Positions 1 through 11,100 of a stretch of 38,589 bases of DNA are shown piece after piece. The stretch's first letter is position 1. Each line of letters opens with the position of its first letter. This DNA comes from Nemertoderma westbladi (lineage: Eukaryota > Xenacoelomorpha > Nemertodermatida > Nemertodermatidae). A program made the translations under genes and the position numbers. Location of the stretch: the NCBI GenBank assembly GCA_032718475.1, contig JAUCBJ010003614.1, positions 1 through 38,589 on the forward strand, given 5' to 3'. The notes beneath the pieces are model-generated. The model was not told the origin of the DNA and searched no databases. It worked only from the letters and a program-made list of their open reading frames with translations.

Positions 1-1590
1 CCAGTTAATTCTCGATAAATAGAAGTTACTGATAAATAATATCCAGTTAATACTTGATAAATATAAGGTAACTAATAAATATTATTTAGTTAATTCTCGA
101 TAAATATAATTTACTGATAAATTTAATTCTCGATAAATAGAAGTTACAGATAAATAATATCCGGTTAATACTTTATATATATAAGGTACTAACTAATAAA
201 TATTATTTCATTAATTCTCGATAAATATAATTTACTGATAAATAATATCAGTTAATTCTCGATAAATAGAAGTTACAGATAAATAATATCCAGTTAATAC
301 TTGATAAATATAAGGTACTAACTAATAAATATTATTTAGTTAATTCTCGATAAATATAATTTACTGATAAATAATATCAGTTAATTCTCGATAAATAGAA
401 GTTGCTGATAAATAATATCCAGTTAATACTTGATAAATATTAGGAACTAACTAATAAATGTTATTTAGTTAATTCTCGATAAATATAATTTACTGATAAA
501 TAATATCAGTTAATTCTCGATAAATAGAAGTTACTGAGAAATAAAATCCGGTTAATACTTTATATATATAAGGTACTAACTAATAAATATTATTTCATTA
601 ATTCTCGATAAATATAATTTACTGATAAATAATATCAGTTAATTCTCGATAAATAGAAGTTACAGATAAATAATATCCAGTTAATACTTGATAAATATAA
701 GGTACTAACTAATAAATATTATTTAGTTAATTCTCGATAAATATAATTTACTGATAAATAATATCAGTTAATTCTCGATAAATAGAAGTTGCTGATAAAT
801 AATATCCAGTTAATACTTGATAAATATTAGGAACTAACTAATAAATGTTATTTAGTTAATTCTCGATAAATATAATTTACTGATAAATAATATCAGTTAA
901 TTCTCGATAAATAGAAGTTACTGAGAAATAAAATCCAGTTAAGTCTCGATAAATATGTTAGTTATTAGAATAGTTAGTGATATATAATATCTAATTTAAT
1001 CTCAACCAATATGTTACAGATAAATAATATCCAGTTAATTCTCGTTAAATATTAGTTACTAATAAATAATATACAGTAAAATTCTTGATAAATATAATAA
1101 GTTTACTGATACATATAGGAATAATGTATTTAGTCCATTTTCGATAAAATAAGTTACTGATACATAATATCTACTCAATTATCAATAATTCACTGATAAA
1201 TGATACCTAGACTATTTCAGATTATTATAAGTTTGTTACTGATAAATAATATCTAGTCATTTATAAATAAATATATGACTGATAAATAATACCTAGACTA
1301 TTTCAGATTATTATAAGTTTGTTACTGATAAATAATATCTAGTCATTTATAAATAAATATAGCTAACTGATAAATAATACCCAGTCACAATCCGATAAAT
1401 ACTTTAAGTTACAGATAAATTAATTTCCAGTTATATTTTTCAATAAATATAAGTTACTGATAAAATTTAGTCAATTCTCAATAAATTAGAATTACTGATA
1501 AATAATATCCAGTCAATTCTCAATAAATTAGAATTCCTGATAAATAATATCCAGTCAATTCTCAATAAATATATGTTGCTCTATAACTTT
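1..1590. repeat. AT-rich satellite with 129-bp and 387-bp higher-order units
   Basis: Tandem array of AT-rich monomers of about 41-45 bp, each built round a 'gataaata' core. From 1 to about 945 three monomer types alternate to give a 129-bp higher-order unit: the phrase ctcgataaatagaagtt recurs at 258, 387, 516, 645, 774 and 903, exactly 129 bp apart. A third level is visible: variants such as ctttatatatata (about 169 and 553) and the 'gaagttgctgat' variant (about 397 and 784) recur 387 bp apart, so groups of three 129-bp units were themselves duplicated. From about 945 to 1590 the array decays to single, diverged monomers. No coding potential is seen. Confidence 0.93.
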
Positions 1591-1591
1591 A

Positions 1592-2340
1592 CTAAATCAA
1601 ATAGACATACATTGTAATCAAGAAAACATATTTGGAAACATCAACTGCTGAAGCGCTATCCGCTACTGTAGTGGCAGTTGCTACAGTAGTGGTTTCCTCC
1701 AATAAAGTGGTCGTTTTCGCAATGGTAGTAGTACCGGGGCCGGGGGTTGTAACTGGTTTGAGTGATATTCTAATGAGAGAATTGCCAACATTTTGCTCGA
1801 AACCCTCTTCTATGCCTCTTTTCAAAAAACCTTGCATATCTTCAAAAACATATATGGTTAAAGATATCGTACCGTAAATATCCCACTTTCCAAAGCATAG
1901 AAGTTGCCCAATGTGGTAATTCATTTTTCCTACATCTTCTGCGAATTCTAATGTTATAGCTAATATAATATCGCCAATTGTGAAATCCGAACAAGGGGAA
2001 TAGGTGATGTTATAAGGTATCGGCACCTGGTAGATTATGTCATCAATGGTGCGATATTTCCCATCAACTTGAATCAATTGGCTTTCATAAAATACATTGT
2101 ACTGATCCGATAAAACGTCGATGAACTGATCCGTAGTTTGGTTCACAGATATATCAAAATATTCTATATCCACAATAATAGATCCGCATCTGATATTAAT
2201 ACTTGCTATTTTGGCTGTTTTCATTACAACTTGGAAGATATCATTCTTGAGTTTTTCCATGGCGGTATTCTTACTTATGAAGTCATAACATTCTTCTGTG
2301 GTTGCATTGATAACAAATTTCACGCTGGCCTTATTGCTTT
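1592..2340 (-). CDS. terminal exon of a SEA-like, Thr-rich, probably membrane-anchored protein
   Basis: Open frame of about 250 codons on the minus strand, ending with TAG at 1592-1594. I place the exon start at 2340: directly upstream on the coding strand lies a pyrimidine tract ending in AG (2341-2342), a convincing splice acceptor, and the only ATG upstream (2362) falls on the far side of that tract. The frame would therefore join an upstream exon not seen here. The N-terminal part has the alternating pattern of a SEA-type extracellular domain, including a CGSIIVDI segment, and several N-x-S/T sites. It is followed by a Thr-rich mucin-like stretch (TTTIAKTTT, ETTTVATATT) and a short hydrophobic C-terminus (KYVFLITMYVYLI) suggesting a GPI signal or minimal membrane anchor. 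The family assignment is tentative. The stop codon abuts the AT satellite, so the 3' UTR must run into repeat DNA. Confidence 0.6.
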
Positions 2341-2362
2341 CTAAAAAAAACAACAACCTCAT

Positions 2363-2844
2363 ATAACATAGAACAATAATTACTATAATTTAAATGTCGG
2401 TTTCAAATATTGTTTGTTTAAAATTTAAATGTCGGTTTCTAATATTGTGTGTTTCCACGTGTTTTACCTACATACTGTTCTACTGTACACTACATTATGT
2501 GGACTGAGCAAAGGTGAGCATAGCATCATCAAGTCTTGGGTTCTGCAGTTGCAGCCAGACCATCAAGTTATAATCAAGAGAACCGAAATTCCATATGTCA
2601 TATTATAACTCCATATTTACATCATGAATCATTTACTCTCACAATTGTTTATCTTCCCTCTTTCTCACATATTGCATATGCATGATATCTAATATATAAA
2701 TTCGATACAGGAATGAAATGATTATGTGGCCTAACCTAAATACAATGTAACCGTAATACAAATACAGAAATACCTGAGTATTAGGCCTACCAGTAAGTCT
2801 GTAAGCCTATGCAGGCTGCCTGATGTCTGAAGTAGTAAAATGTT
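2363..2844. other. non-coding AT-rich stretch
   Basis: No convincing gene. A segment of about 45 bp containing 'aatttaaatgtcggttt' occurs twice in tandem near 2387-2460. The rest is probably intron or intergenic sequence upstream of the SEA-like exon. Confidence 0.6.
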
Positions 2845-3323
2845 ATGGCAGAGTTTAAGTTGATTGAATCGGCATGTAAACTATCGGCAGCTCAGTTAAA
2901 TAAGGCTAACAAAGTTCAGCAGAAATCTTTATTGGATTTGTACCATGAGGAGGATATCCGACAGTGTACTACTAACTCTACTGACGCCCAATCGGGTACT
3001 GGTATTCCTGGCGACACAATGACGAAGAAACACTAAAAGCTGATACTTGATGAGATTATAAAAGCCTTCGGAAAGAAGTGAGCGAATCTAATAAGCTACG
3101 CGAAGAGGTAGTCAGCCTATCCAAAGATCTGGGCAAAGCATTCTGAATCATATGTAACCAGCAAGCATTCCTAAAAACACTGGACAAAAGTCACATGAAA
3201 AAAATGTCATAATAACAGGAGTGGTCGAGAACTCAACTCTGCCTGATGTTTTCACCACTGATATCAAGAATTGTTAAGGAGATTTTTAAATAGATGATAT
3301 GGGGTGACACCCGATATCCTGGC
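2845..3323 (+). pseudogene. LINE-A ORF1 remnant, 5' part
   Basis: Decayed first ORF of an L2/CR1-like non-LTR retrotransposon. The first 63 codons are open (2845-3036, starting MAEFKLIESACKL). Past frameshifts and stops one can still read ORF1-type pieces: a coiled-coil-like stretch and, near 3170-3270, residues like QQAFLKTLDK and TGVVENSTLPDVF, a pattern common in LINE ORF1 nucleic-acid-binding proteins. The remnant stops at the 12-bp duplication at 3324-3335, where a second LINE has inserted, and resumes at 4157 in a compatible frame. It is unlikely to make a functional protein. The family call rests on pattern memory, not on a search. Confidence 0.6.
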
Positions 3324-3335
3324 AGCTAATATTAC
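3324..3335 (+). repeat. target site duplication (left) of LINE-B
   Basis: AGCTAATATTAC, identical to 4157-4168. The two copies bracket the inserted RT fragment. The ORF1 frame of LINE-A is continuous if one copy and the insert are removed. Confidence 0.85.
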
Positions 3336-4156
3336 TGATCTAGACTGATCTAAACTGATCTAGACTTTGCTGATGACTTAGGTGTACTCTCAGAATCATT
3401 AGATGGAGCCCAGCGGCTCCTCAGCTCATTAGAACATGCTGCTTCTAGTGTTGGTCTTTTTATTAACTCCAGAAAGACCAAAATTCTGACAGTTAACTTT
3501 GAAAGTCCTCAGCAAGTCTCTGATCGGATGAGCATAAGCTCAAAGGATGGTATGCTTGAGCATGTGGACGACTTCTGTTACCTGGGATCATGGATCCGGA
3601 AGTCAGGTGAGGACCTTCGAATACGTAAGGGAAAGGCATGGGCAGCCTTTAATAGGCTTTCCAGGATTTGGAAGTCACCTAGAATTAATCGGAAACTTAA
3701 GGTCCGATTATTTAGAGCAGCAGTAGTTCCAGTACTCCTCTACGGGAGTCCATGCTGGGCTCTAACTGCTGAGGACACCAAATCTCTGGATGGCACATTC
3801 ACAAGAATGCTACGCCGGGTACATTGTGTCAAGTACAATGCACACATCTCCAACCAGACACTATATAACATTGGAGGTGTCTCATTGGTTCCCCCAAGCT
3901 TGACACTAGAACAAAATCGCCTCCGCTTTGCAGGACATTGCTTTCGCCGTGAGGACCAGCCAGTGCATAATCTTGTACTTTGGCAGCCTCATGGAGTGAA
4001 TAAGCATGGTGGACAGCCCATGACTTTCTTGAGACGCATCTTAAAGGACACTGGCCTTAAAGATGCGGATGATCTAGCAAATGTCATGGGTGATAGGGAG
4101 TTGTGGCGGTGCAATTTTGTTGACAATTTTGTTGGCAGCATGCCGATCCTAGTAGT
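3336..4156 (+). mobile_element. LINE-B: 5'-truncated non-LTR retrotransposon inside LINE-A
   Basis: Insert of 821 bp flanked by the 12-bp duplication. Coding starts inside the reverse transcriptase at the active-site motif (DFADDLGVLSES, about 3363-3400) and runs through the thumb region. The 237-codon open frame at 3528-4241 includes FCYLGSWI, the VLLYGSPCWAL motif typical of APE-type LINE C-termini, and a C-terminal tail with GGQPMTFLRRILKDTGL. Its last codons run past the element into LINE-A ORF1. The 5' junction has three imperfect copies of tgatctagac (about 3336-3364). The truncation and target duplication are the usual signs of target-primed reverse transcription. It is RTE-like or related by motif; the clade is uncertain. 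It cannot move on its own. Confidence 0.8.
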
Positions 4157-4168
4157 AGCTAATATTAC
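4157..4168 (+). repeat. target site duplication (right) of LINE-B
   Basis: Second copy of AGCTAATATTAC (first at 3324-3335). Confidence 0.85.
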
Positions 4169-4375
4169 AGTCCAACCTCTATGCAAACCCAAAACCTCTA
4201 CCAGTTATACTTCTAAACGCCCAATATTGGTAACATTATGAGATCGTAACACCCGTGACAGGATTTTAAGAGGAGAGAAGAACCTGAAGGGTGCTGCACA
4301 GTTTGGCCACGTCTATATTAATAAGGAGATACATCCAACTGTGAGGAAACAGATGGGGTGCCTTTCGTCAATGTG
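4169..4375 (+). pseudogene. LINE-A ORF1 remnant, 3' part
   Basis: Continuation of LINE-A ORF1 after the LINE-B insertion. Readable residues include KRPILVTL, then after a stop DRNTRDRILRGEKNLKG and INKEIHPTVRKQ. This matches the RRM/C-terminal-domain pattern of L1/L2/CR1 ORF1 proteins (R-P-I-x-V-x-L, then R-x-x-I/V-L). At least one in-frame stop (near 4239) breaks it. Confidence 0.6.
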
Positions 4376-4469
4376 AATGGGAGGAAAACAGTAAACCTGA
4401 GAATCAAAGTATGACTATCCGGTATGACTAGAAAGATCACACACTGCTACGGGACAGGGTAGTGATCGA

Positions 4470-5380
4470 TCGTTATGTTAAACCATCTATGTTCTATGGG
4501 CATGCGGCACAACCCAGGTGTCTGTCCATATGCGCTTGAAATATGTGTGCCGTACGTGAAAAACTATTAGACGATAAAACACTAGAATTTATTCAGAACT
4601 TTGACATTGTATTCATACTAGAAATGAAATCACCAGCTCAGCTATATGGTCCAGGTTTTAAATTATACCACAACCCTTCTAAACACTCACACCGAGGAGG
4701 TATTATGCTACTTATTAAACCCGACTTAGATAGGCATTTAATTAATCTGGAACTAGGCGTAGAAGGTCAAATATGGTTCAATCTAGCCTGTTGCTAGAAT
4801 ATTTATATTGGAGGGTGTTACATCATACCGAAGGAATCGCCATTCTTTGAACCCAGTTCCTTCAGTTTTTTGCATGAAAAAGGTTCTCTCAGGACTCGGT
4901 GACAGGAATATAGTTGTAGGCGACTTCAATTGGAGAGTGATATTTCCTGACCTCTCTGAAGATATGGGTAATTTGGGTTATTGCTAGTGATGTTGTAGAC
5001 TATAGAGCAAACCAAAGTGGATGAGTACTAAACGCAATTTGTAGAGACAGGGACTACAGTTCTCAATTATCTGAATCAGGATGGAAACTGTTTAGGTGGA
5101 GGGTTGTCCTACAGGAAAGGTCAGCACTGGGTTTCGGAGGTAGATCTTGCCATGGCATCAAGCAACATGGTGAATGATATCAATAGCGTTTTGATAGACA
5201 GTTCAGTGTGTATATCAGATCATGGTGCGATTTGCCTCAAATCAAAGCTCGACATCCTTCCCTGTAACAACTGGGATGATCTATCCAACCACTCTTCCAT
5301 GTTAGGAGATTACAGCTCATTTACAAAGGCTACGACACATCGTCCCGGAACAAAAGGAAGCCCTACTCATATTGGGTGAA
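4470..5380 (+). pseudogene. LINE-A ORF2: AP-like endonuclease domain, decayed
   Basis: N-terminal endonuclease of a non-LTR retrotransposon, broken by stops and frameshifts. An open stretch at 4543-4797 (84 codons) reads as the first half of an APE/exonuclease III-type fold: EKLLDDKTLEFIQNFDIVFILEMKSP, where the catalytic E-x-K pattern is kept as EMK. The GDFN motif is visible near 4918-4930 as VVGDFNW, and the SDH motif near 5214-5225 as ISDHG within the open stretch 5104-5379. In living elements this domain nicks the target DNA. The order endonuclease then RT, and collinearity with the segments downstream, show these are parts of one element. Confidence 0.75.
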
Positions 5381-5389
5381 CATGACTCG

Positions 5390-6725
5390 TTTTAGTGACA
5401 TCCTAATAAATAAAACCCCACCAGACATGAACTTGATGACCTAGACAACCTAGATGACGTCGAATGAGTACTTGGTGAGGCAACTGATACTATAAACTCG
5501 GCCGCTGCTAAATCTGTTTCAAAATCCGGAACTGAAACAACAGAGTCATGGGGCCCACTCAGTAACCGATGGCAACATCTACTGGACTGCAATGATTTTG
5601 CCAAGATCTTGATTGGGATCAACTGGAAAGGAAATCCTTGCATCGAGAAAGTACGGGACACCCCGAGCGAATCCGAATTCACCAATCATTTCAGAGGTCT
5701 GCTAGGAGACAATGTGAAAGACAGTACTCCAAACTTTGACATTGAAAATACACCCTTACTTGCCTATCCTAGATGATCATTTTACCAAGAGTGAATTTGC
5801 TCACATCCTCAGCAGCCTGAACACAAATAAGAGCTACTTAGGTATAAACCCAGGTTTCTTTGTTAATTTGCCTGGAAATTGGTTAATGTTCTTCCTAAGT
5901 ATTTTTAATATTGTGTTTAGTAACTTTTGGTACCCATTAGGATTGTCTAGTACTAAACTTGTAATCCTGTTTAAATCTGGGAGCAGATTGGGTGTGTTGC
6001 GGTAACTACCATGGTATTAGTATACTGAACTCTATAGCCAAATTGTATTACCTGTTCATTTGTGCTCATCTTGCCCTCTGGTGCTCGTTTGACCAATGTC
6101 AAGCTGGTGAACTAAAGTTGTTTGTAATTTTAATAGACTTCTCTAAAGCCTATGATCGGGTGCCATGAGATGCTCTTATTAATTGTCTCAAAGAATTAGG
6201 CTGTGGTAAAGTTATGCTGTTAGCACTAAAACGCACATATACCTGTACCTAAAACGTACTCAAATCCAATGTGTATATAATTTCAACTTTAGGAGTAAGA
6301 TAAAGGAGCACCAACTAGCAGCCTATTATTTTGCCTTTATTTAAATCGAATGGTTATTATGTTACGTAAAGCTATTCAACGCAATGGGTTTCTAGGTGTT
6401 GTGCATATATTATTGTTTATGGATGACACCGTCGGCTGGTGGTGGGTATTGTTTAACATTAACGTTTTATTATCTATGTGAATAAATGGATGACACCGTA
6501 CTCTTATCTACCAGCAGGTCAATGTGTATCAAAAAGTTCAACTGTGTTTTAGAGTTCTGTAAAATTTCTGGTATTGCAATTAATGGGAAAAAAACTAAAT
6601 TTTTCGTTATATCGTTATGCCTCTGACAGAGTTGATATGATATTCGAATCTATAAAAATCGCACATTGTACTAGGTATATATACTTAGGATCACCCTTCA
6701 CTGAAGATGATCGATTGAAACGGGT
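5390..6725 (+). pseudogene. LINE-A ORF2: linker and reverse transcriptase, decayed
   Basis: Continuation of LINE-A ORF2 in shifting frames. The 5390-5735 region holds a linker with WGPLSNRWQHLLDCND. The open stretch 5736-6005 (89 codons) carries the RT N-terminus (FTKSEFAHILSSLNTNKS, then TKLVILFKSG), followed by NYHGISILNSIAK near 6003-6045. The first catalytic Asp lies in FVILIDFSKAYDRVP at about 6121-6167, just before a TGA at 6167-6169. The second active-site motif (MDD) is at 6419-6432 and is interrupted by a 53-bp insertion. IAINGKKTKFF and YLGSPFTEDDR follow to 6725, where the Penelope-like insertion cuts in; the thumb continues at 15082. It is an inactive L2/CR1-type relic. Confidence 0.75.
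6419..6499 (+). mobile_element. 53-bp micro-insertion with 14-bp target duplication
   Basis: The 14-mer atggatgacaccgt, which encodes the RT active-site MDDTV of LINE-A, occurs at 6419-6432 and again at 6486-6499, with 53 bp between (6433-6485). Upstream residues (LLFMDDTV) and downstream residues (MDDTVLLSTSRS) join properly if one copy and the insert are removed. The insert itself has no recognisable coding content. Confidence 0.65.
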
Positions 6726-6737
6726 TTTATCTATACA
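6726..6737 (+). repeat. target site duplication (left) of the Penelope-like insertion
   Basis: TTTATCTATACA, identical to 15070-15081. Together they bracket the 8.3-kb insertion, and LINE-A RT reads across when one copy plus the insert is removed. Confidence 0.8.
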
Positions 6738-6776
6738 TTAGATATAAAGCGGTAGGCCATTGCCAGTGGTTTTATT

Positions 6777-6970
6777 TAAATAATAATAAATATAAATTAC
6801 CATAAGCAAAGTATAGCATATAGGTAAGTATTAGGGGTCTACACTGGCTGATTATAATGAAACGCTGAATTTGGTGAACGTTTTCGCCCTACCGGGCTAC
6901 GTCAGACCTACAGTATTATATTAATAAAGTATAATGGAGTAATTAAATTCAATTCGAAATTCCCGCCACC
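6777..6970 (+). repeat. left inverted terminal arm of the Penelope-like element
   Basis: About 194 bp, nearly perfectly inverted relative to 14882-15073. The inner edge is 'cccgccacc' at 6962-6970. It contains the complement of the hammerhead-like core, including the gggctacgtcag segment. Confidence 0.9.
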
Positions 6971-7591
6971 ATCGACGATCACGAAAACGAAAGAGAACCC
7001 AATTCCGGACGTTTCTACCTACCCTGCACCGCACAACTCAGAAATAAATTCAGATCCATCACGAAAAGACATTTACACGGAAGCGACCTTAGAATCAACG
7101 TGATAACCAGCAATCCCGACTCCCTGGGACAAATGCTTATGAACAACAAGACTATCGTATCGACTTTGCGACTTGGTAATCACCCCTGTAAGACACCGGG
7201 ATGTCTAACATGCCAGCATATCACTAACGTATCGCAAACTCCCTGGGGCGATAACATACACGGGCGGTTTAATTGTAAAACACACCATATAATATACATT
7301 GCCTGGTGCTCCTTACACACCCCTAGCTTTTACATCGGCAAAACAATACAACATTTAAATGAGCGAGTCAACGGCCACCGTAATATGGTTAAGAACTACC
7401 CAAGTAAAGCGAATGACTTCAAAACCCACGATGATATCCTTCTAGCAAGACACCTCTATGGTTGCGGAATGCGGTGTTTCCGCATTTGCGCATTTAAATA
7501 CTTTGGGAATACCGTTGAGCTACTCGCAGCGGAGGGACTCCTAATCAAAACTCATCGTCCGCCCCTTAACGTCTACCAACCTACACTTTAG
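6947..7591 (+). CDS. Penelope-like element: RT C-terminus, linker and GIY-YIG endonuclease (partial)
   Basis: Open frame from just after a TAA at 6944-6946 to TAG at 7589-7591. There is no ATG near its beginning, as expected for a 5'-truncated ORF; 7100 is only a GTG. The first part (FYLPCTAQLRNKF, about 7013-7051) resembles the end of the Penelope RT. A cysteine linker CKTPGCLTCQHI follows. Then comes the GIY-YIG nuclease: HIIYIAWC as the GIY half, SFYIGKTIQHLNERVNGH with the YIG half and catalytic Arg, and AAEGLLI with the conserved Glu near the C-terminus. In Penelope-like elements this domain makes the nick used for priming. All the key nuclease residues I can identify are present, so this domain may have been intact when inserted. 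No promoter or start remains. Confidence 0.85.
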   Translation: MQFEIPATIDDHENEREPNSGRFYLPCTAQLRNKFRSITKRHLHGSDLRINVITSNPDSLGQMLMNNKTIVSTLRLGNHPCKTPGCLTCQHITNVSQTPWGDNIHGRFNCKTHHIIYIAWCSLHTPSFYIGKTIQHLNERVNGHRNMVKNYPSKANDFKTHDDILLARHLYGCGMRCFRICAFKYFGNTVELLAAEGLLIKTHRPPLNVYQPTL

Positions 7592-7719
7592 TAACTGCTC
7601 ATTAATAAGGGTCCAATCTAATGAAATTATGGACTCTCCTAAAATAAAAATAATAATAATTATTCTTTAGTTTACAACGTATACTTTGCATATTATACTG
7701 ACTTCACATATTTAATATC

Positions 7720-10590
7720 TTTGGTTTCACTTAAATTTATACATTGCATAACCTACAGTTAGACTTATTCATTAACCTAACTTTAATCTAACTTACTTAA
7801 CGAGCAGTACATATTGAATGTTTTTTGTTTGTCTTAATCTGTTACTTTATACATTATTTCCAATATTACTTATTTTTCACTTAAACTTATACATTGCATA
7901 ATCTACAGTTAGACTTATACATTAACCTAACTTTCTTAACGAGTAACGCACAATGAATGTTTTTGGTTGGTCTTAATCTGTTGTTTTATGCATTATTTCC
8001 AATATTACTTATTTTTCACTTAAACTTATACATTGCATAATCTACAGTTAGACTTATTCATTAACCTAACTTTAATCTAACTTACTCAACGAGCAGCGCG
8101 CATATTGAATGTTTTAGGTTTGTCTTAATCTGTTACTTTATACATTATTTCCAATATTACTTATTTTTCACTTAAACTTATACATTGCATAATCTACAGT
8201 TAGACTTATACATTAACCTAACTTTAATCTAACTTACTCAACGAGCAGCGCGCATATTGAATGTTTTAGGTTTGTCTTAATCTGTTACTTTATACATTAT
8301 TTCCAATATTACTTATTTTTCACTTAAACTTATACATTGCATAATCTACAGTTAGACTTATACATTAACCTAACTTTAATCTAACTTACTCAACGAGCAG
8401 CGCGCATATTGAATGTTTTAGGTTTGTCTTAATCTGTTACTTTATACATTATTTCCAATATTACTTATTTTTCACTTAAACTTATACATTGCATAATCTA
8501 CAGTTAGACTTATACATTAACCTAACTTTAATCTAACTTACTCAACGAGCAGCGCGCATATTGAATGTTTTAGGTTTGTCTTAATCTGTTACATTATACA
8601 TTATTTCCAATATTACTTATTTTTCACTTAAACTTATACATTGCATAATCTACAGTTAGACTTATACATTAACCTAACTTTAATCTAACTTACTCAACGA
8701 GCAGCGCGCATATTGAATGTTTTAGGTTTGTCTTAATCTGTTACTTTATACATTATTTCCAATATTACTTATTTTTCACTTAAACTTATACATTGCATAA
8801 TCTACAGTTAGACTGACTTACTCATTAACCTAACTTGAACCTATCTTACTTAACGAGCAGCGCGCATATTTCATGTTTTTGGTTTGTCTTAATCTGTTGT
8901 TTTATGCATTACTTTCAATATTACTTATTTTTCACTTAAACTTATACATTGCATAATCTACAGTTAGACTGACTTACTCATTAACCTAACTTGAACCTAA
9001 CTTACTTAACGAGCAGCGCGCATATTTCATGTTTTTGGTTTGTCCTAGTCTGTTGTTTTATGCATTATTTTCAATATTACTTGGTTATTTTTCACTTAAA
9101 CTTATACATTGCATAATCTACAGTTAGACTGACTTACTCATTAACCTAACTTTAATCTAACTTACTTAACGAGCAGCGCGCATATTTCATGTTTTTGGTT
9201 TGTCCTAGTCTGTTGTTTTATGCATTATTTTCAATATTACTTGGTTATTTTTCACTTAAACTTATACATTGCATAATCTACAGTTAGACTTATACATTAA
9301 CCTAACTTTAATCTAACTTACTTAACGAGCAGCGCGCATATTTCATGTTTTTGGTTTGTCCTAGTCTGTTGTTTTATGCATTATTTTCAATATTACTTGG
9401 TTATTTTTCACTTAAACTTATACATTGCATAATCTACAGTTAGACTGACTTACTCATTAACCTAACTTGAACCTAACTTACTTAACGAGCAGCGCGCATA
9501 TTTCATGTTTTTGGTTTGTCCTAGTCTGTTGTTTTATGCATTATTTTCAATATTACTTGGTTATTTTTCACTTAAACTTATACATTGCATAATCTACAGT
9601 TAGACTGACTTACTCATTAACCTAACTTTAATCAAACTTACTTAACGAGCAGCGCGCATATTTCATGTTTTTGGTTTGTCCTAGTCTGTTGTTTTATGCA
9701 TTATTTTCAATATTACTTGGTTATTTTTCACTTAAACTTATACATTGCATAATCTACAGTTAGACTTATACATTAACCTAACTTTAATCTAACTTACTTA
9801 ACGAGCAGCGCGCATATTTCATGTTTTTGGTTTGTCCTAGTCTGTTGTTTTATGCATTATTTTCAATATTACTTGGTTATTTTTCACTTAAACTTATACA
9901 TTGCATAATCTACAGTTAGACTTATTCATTAACCTAACTTTAATCTAACTTACTTAACGAGCAGCGCGCATATTTCATGTTTTTGGTTTGTCCTAGTCTG
10001 TTGTTTTATGCATTATTTTCAATATTACTTGGTTATTTTTCACTTAAACTTATACATTGCATAATCTACAGTTAGACTGACTTACTCATTAACCTAACTT
10101 GAACCTAACTTACTTAAGGAGCAGCGCGCATATTTCATGTTTTTGGTTTGTCTTAATCTGTTGTTTTATGCATTACTTTCAGTATTACTTATTTTTCACT
10201 TAAACTTATACATTGCATAATCTACAGTTAGACTGACTTACTCATTAACCTAACTTGAACCTAACTTACTTAAGGAGCAGCGCGCATATTTCATGTTTTT
10301 GGTTTGTCTTAATCTGTTGTTTTATGCATTTTTTTTTCAATATTACTTATTTTTCATTTAAACTTATACATTGCATAATCTACAGTTAGACTGACTTACT
10401 CATTAACCTAACTTTAATCTAACTTACTTAACGAGCAGCGCGCATATTTCATGTTTTTGGTTTGTCTTAATCTGTTGTTTTATGCATTTTTTTTTCAATA
10501 TTACTTATTTTTCATTTAAACTTATACATTGCATAATCTACAGTTAGACTTATTCATTAACGACTTACGACTTAACGACTAACGACTTAA
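7720..10590 (+). repeat. satellite A, unit 152-160 bp, about 19 copies
   Basis: Long tandem array inside the Penelope-like insertion. The phrase 'cttaaacttatacattgcataatctacag' marks each unit. Marker starts at 8171, 8323, 8475, 8627 and 8779 are exactly 152 bp apart. From about 8935 units become 156-160 bp through small indels (a 'ggtt' insert and a 'gacttactcatt' variant), and two variant classes alternate. The conserved block 'acgagcagcgcgcatatt' is the only GC-rich part. Units from 8171 to 8779 are nearly identical, showing recent homogenisation. The last copies decay near 10560. No coding potential. Confidence 0.92.
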
Positions 10591-11100
10591 CCACTTACTT
10601 AACGAGCAGCGCGCATATTTTCATTATTCACTTATTACTCACAGCGCACTTATTCATTAACCTAACTATAATCTATACAGTAGATGCTATAGTTTTATCT
10701 TAATTAACTAAGGATTGCTTTGAGCTGTTTTATGTTTCACTACCTTTGGACTATATATGTATGGGGGAATTTTGGAATTTGGGTTTTGGAGGGAATGTTG
10801 TTATACTGAGTAGAAACTGAGCGTTTTGGGGTATTTTTTTTTTATAATAATAGTACGAGAGTTACTTAGAGACAGGATTAGCTTTTTACGTTATGTAAGT
10901 TTGGATAAAAATCTATTTTATTCTGGAGACTTTTGTTTTTTGACTTTGTTTTTTTGACTTTGTTTTTGACTTTGTTTATATAATATTACACGAAGTGGGG
11001 CCTTCGCGCAGCACGTGACTTAAATTTAATTTAAGTACTAATTCGAAAGTATTACTGTATTAGCAAATTTTAAGCAGATTTCGCCTAATCACTTTTTACC
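10591..11100. other. unique spacer between satellites, T-rich
   Basis: No gene seen. It holds short decayed 'acgacttaacg' repeats (about 10560-10600) and a T-rich stretch with three copies of 'tttttgactttgtt'-like sequence (about 10930-10980). Confidence 0.6.

Noticed and set aside
1-1590. CRISPR-like regular repeats (also 7720-10590 and 11476-14678)
   Set aside because: Repeats are directly tandem with no unique spacers, and the context is eukaryotic.
7720-10590. Telomere-like 'taacctaac' strings in satellite A
   Set aside because: They occur once per 152-160-bp unit and never as a run of telomeric repeats.
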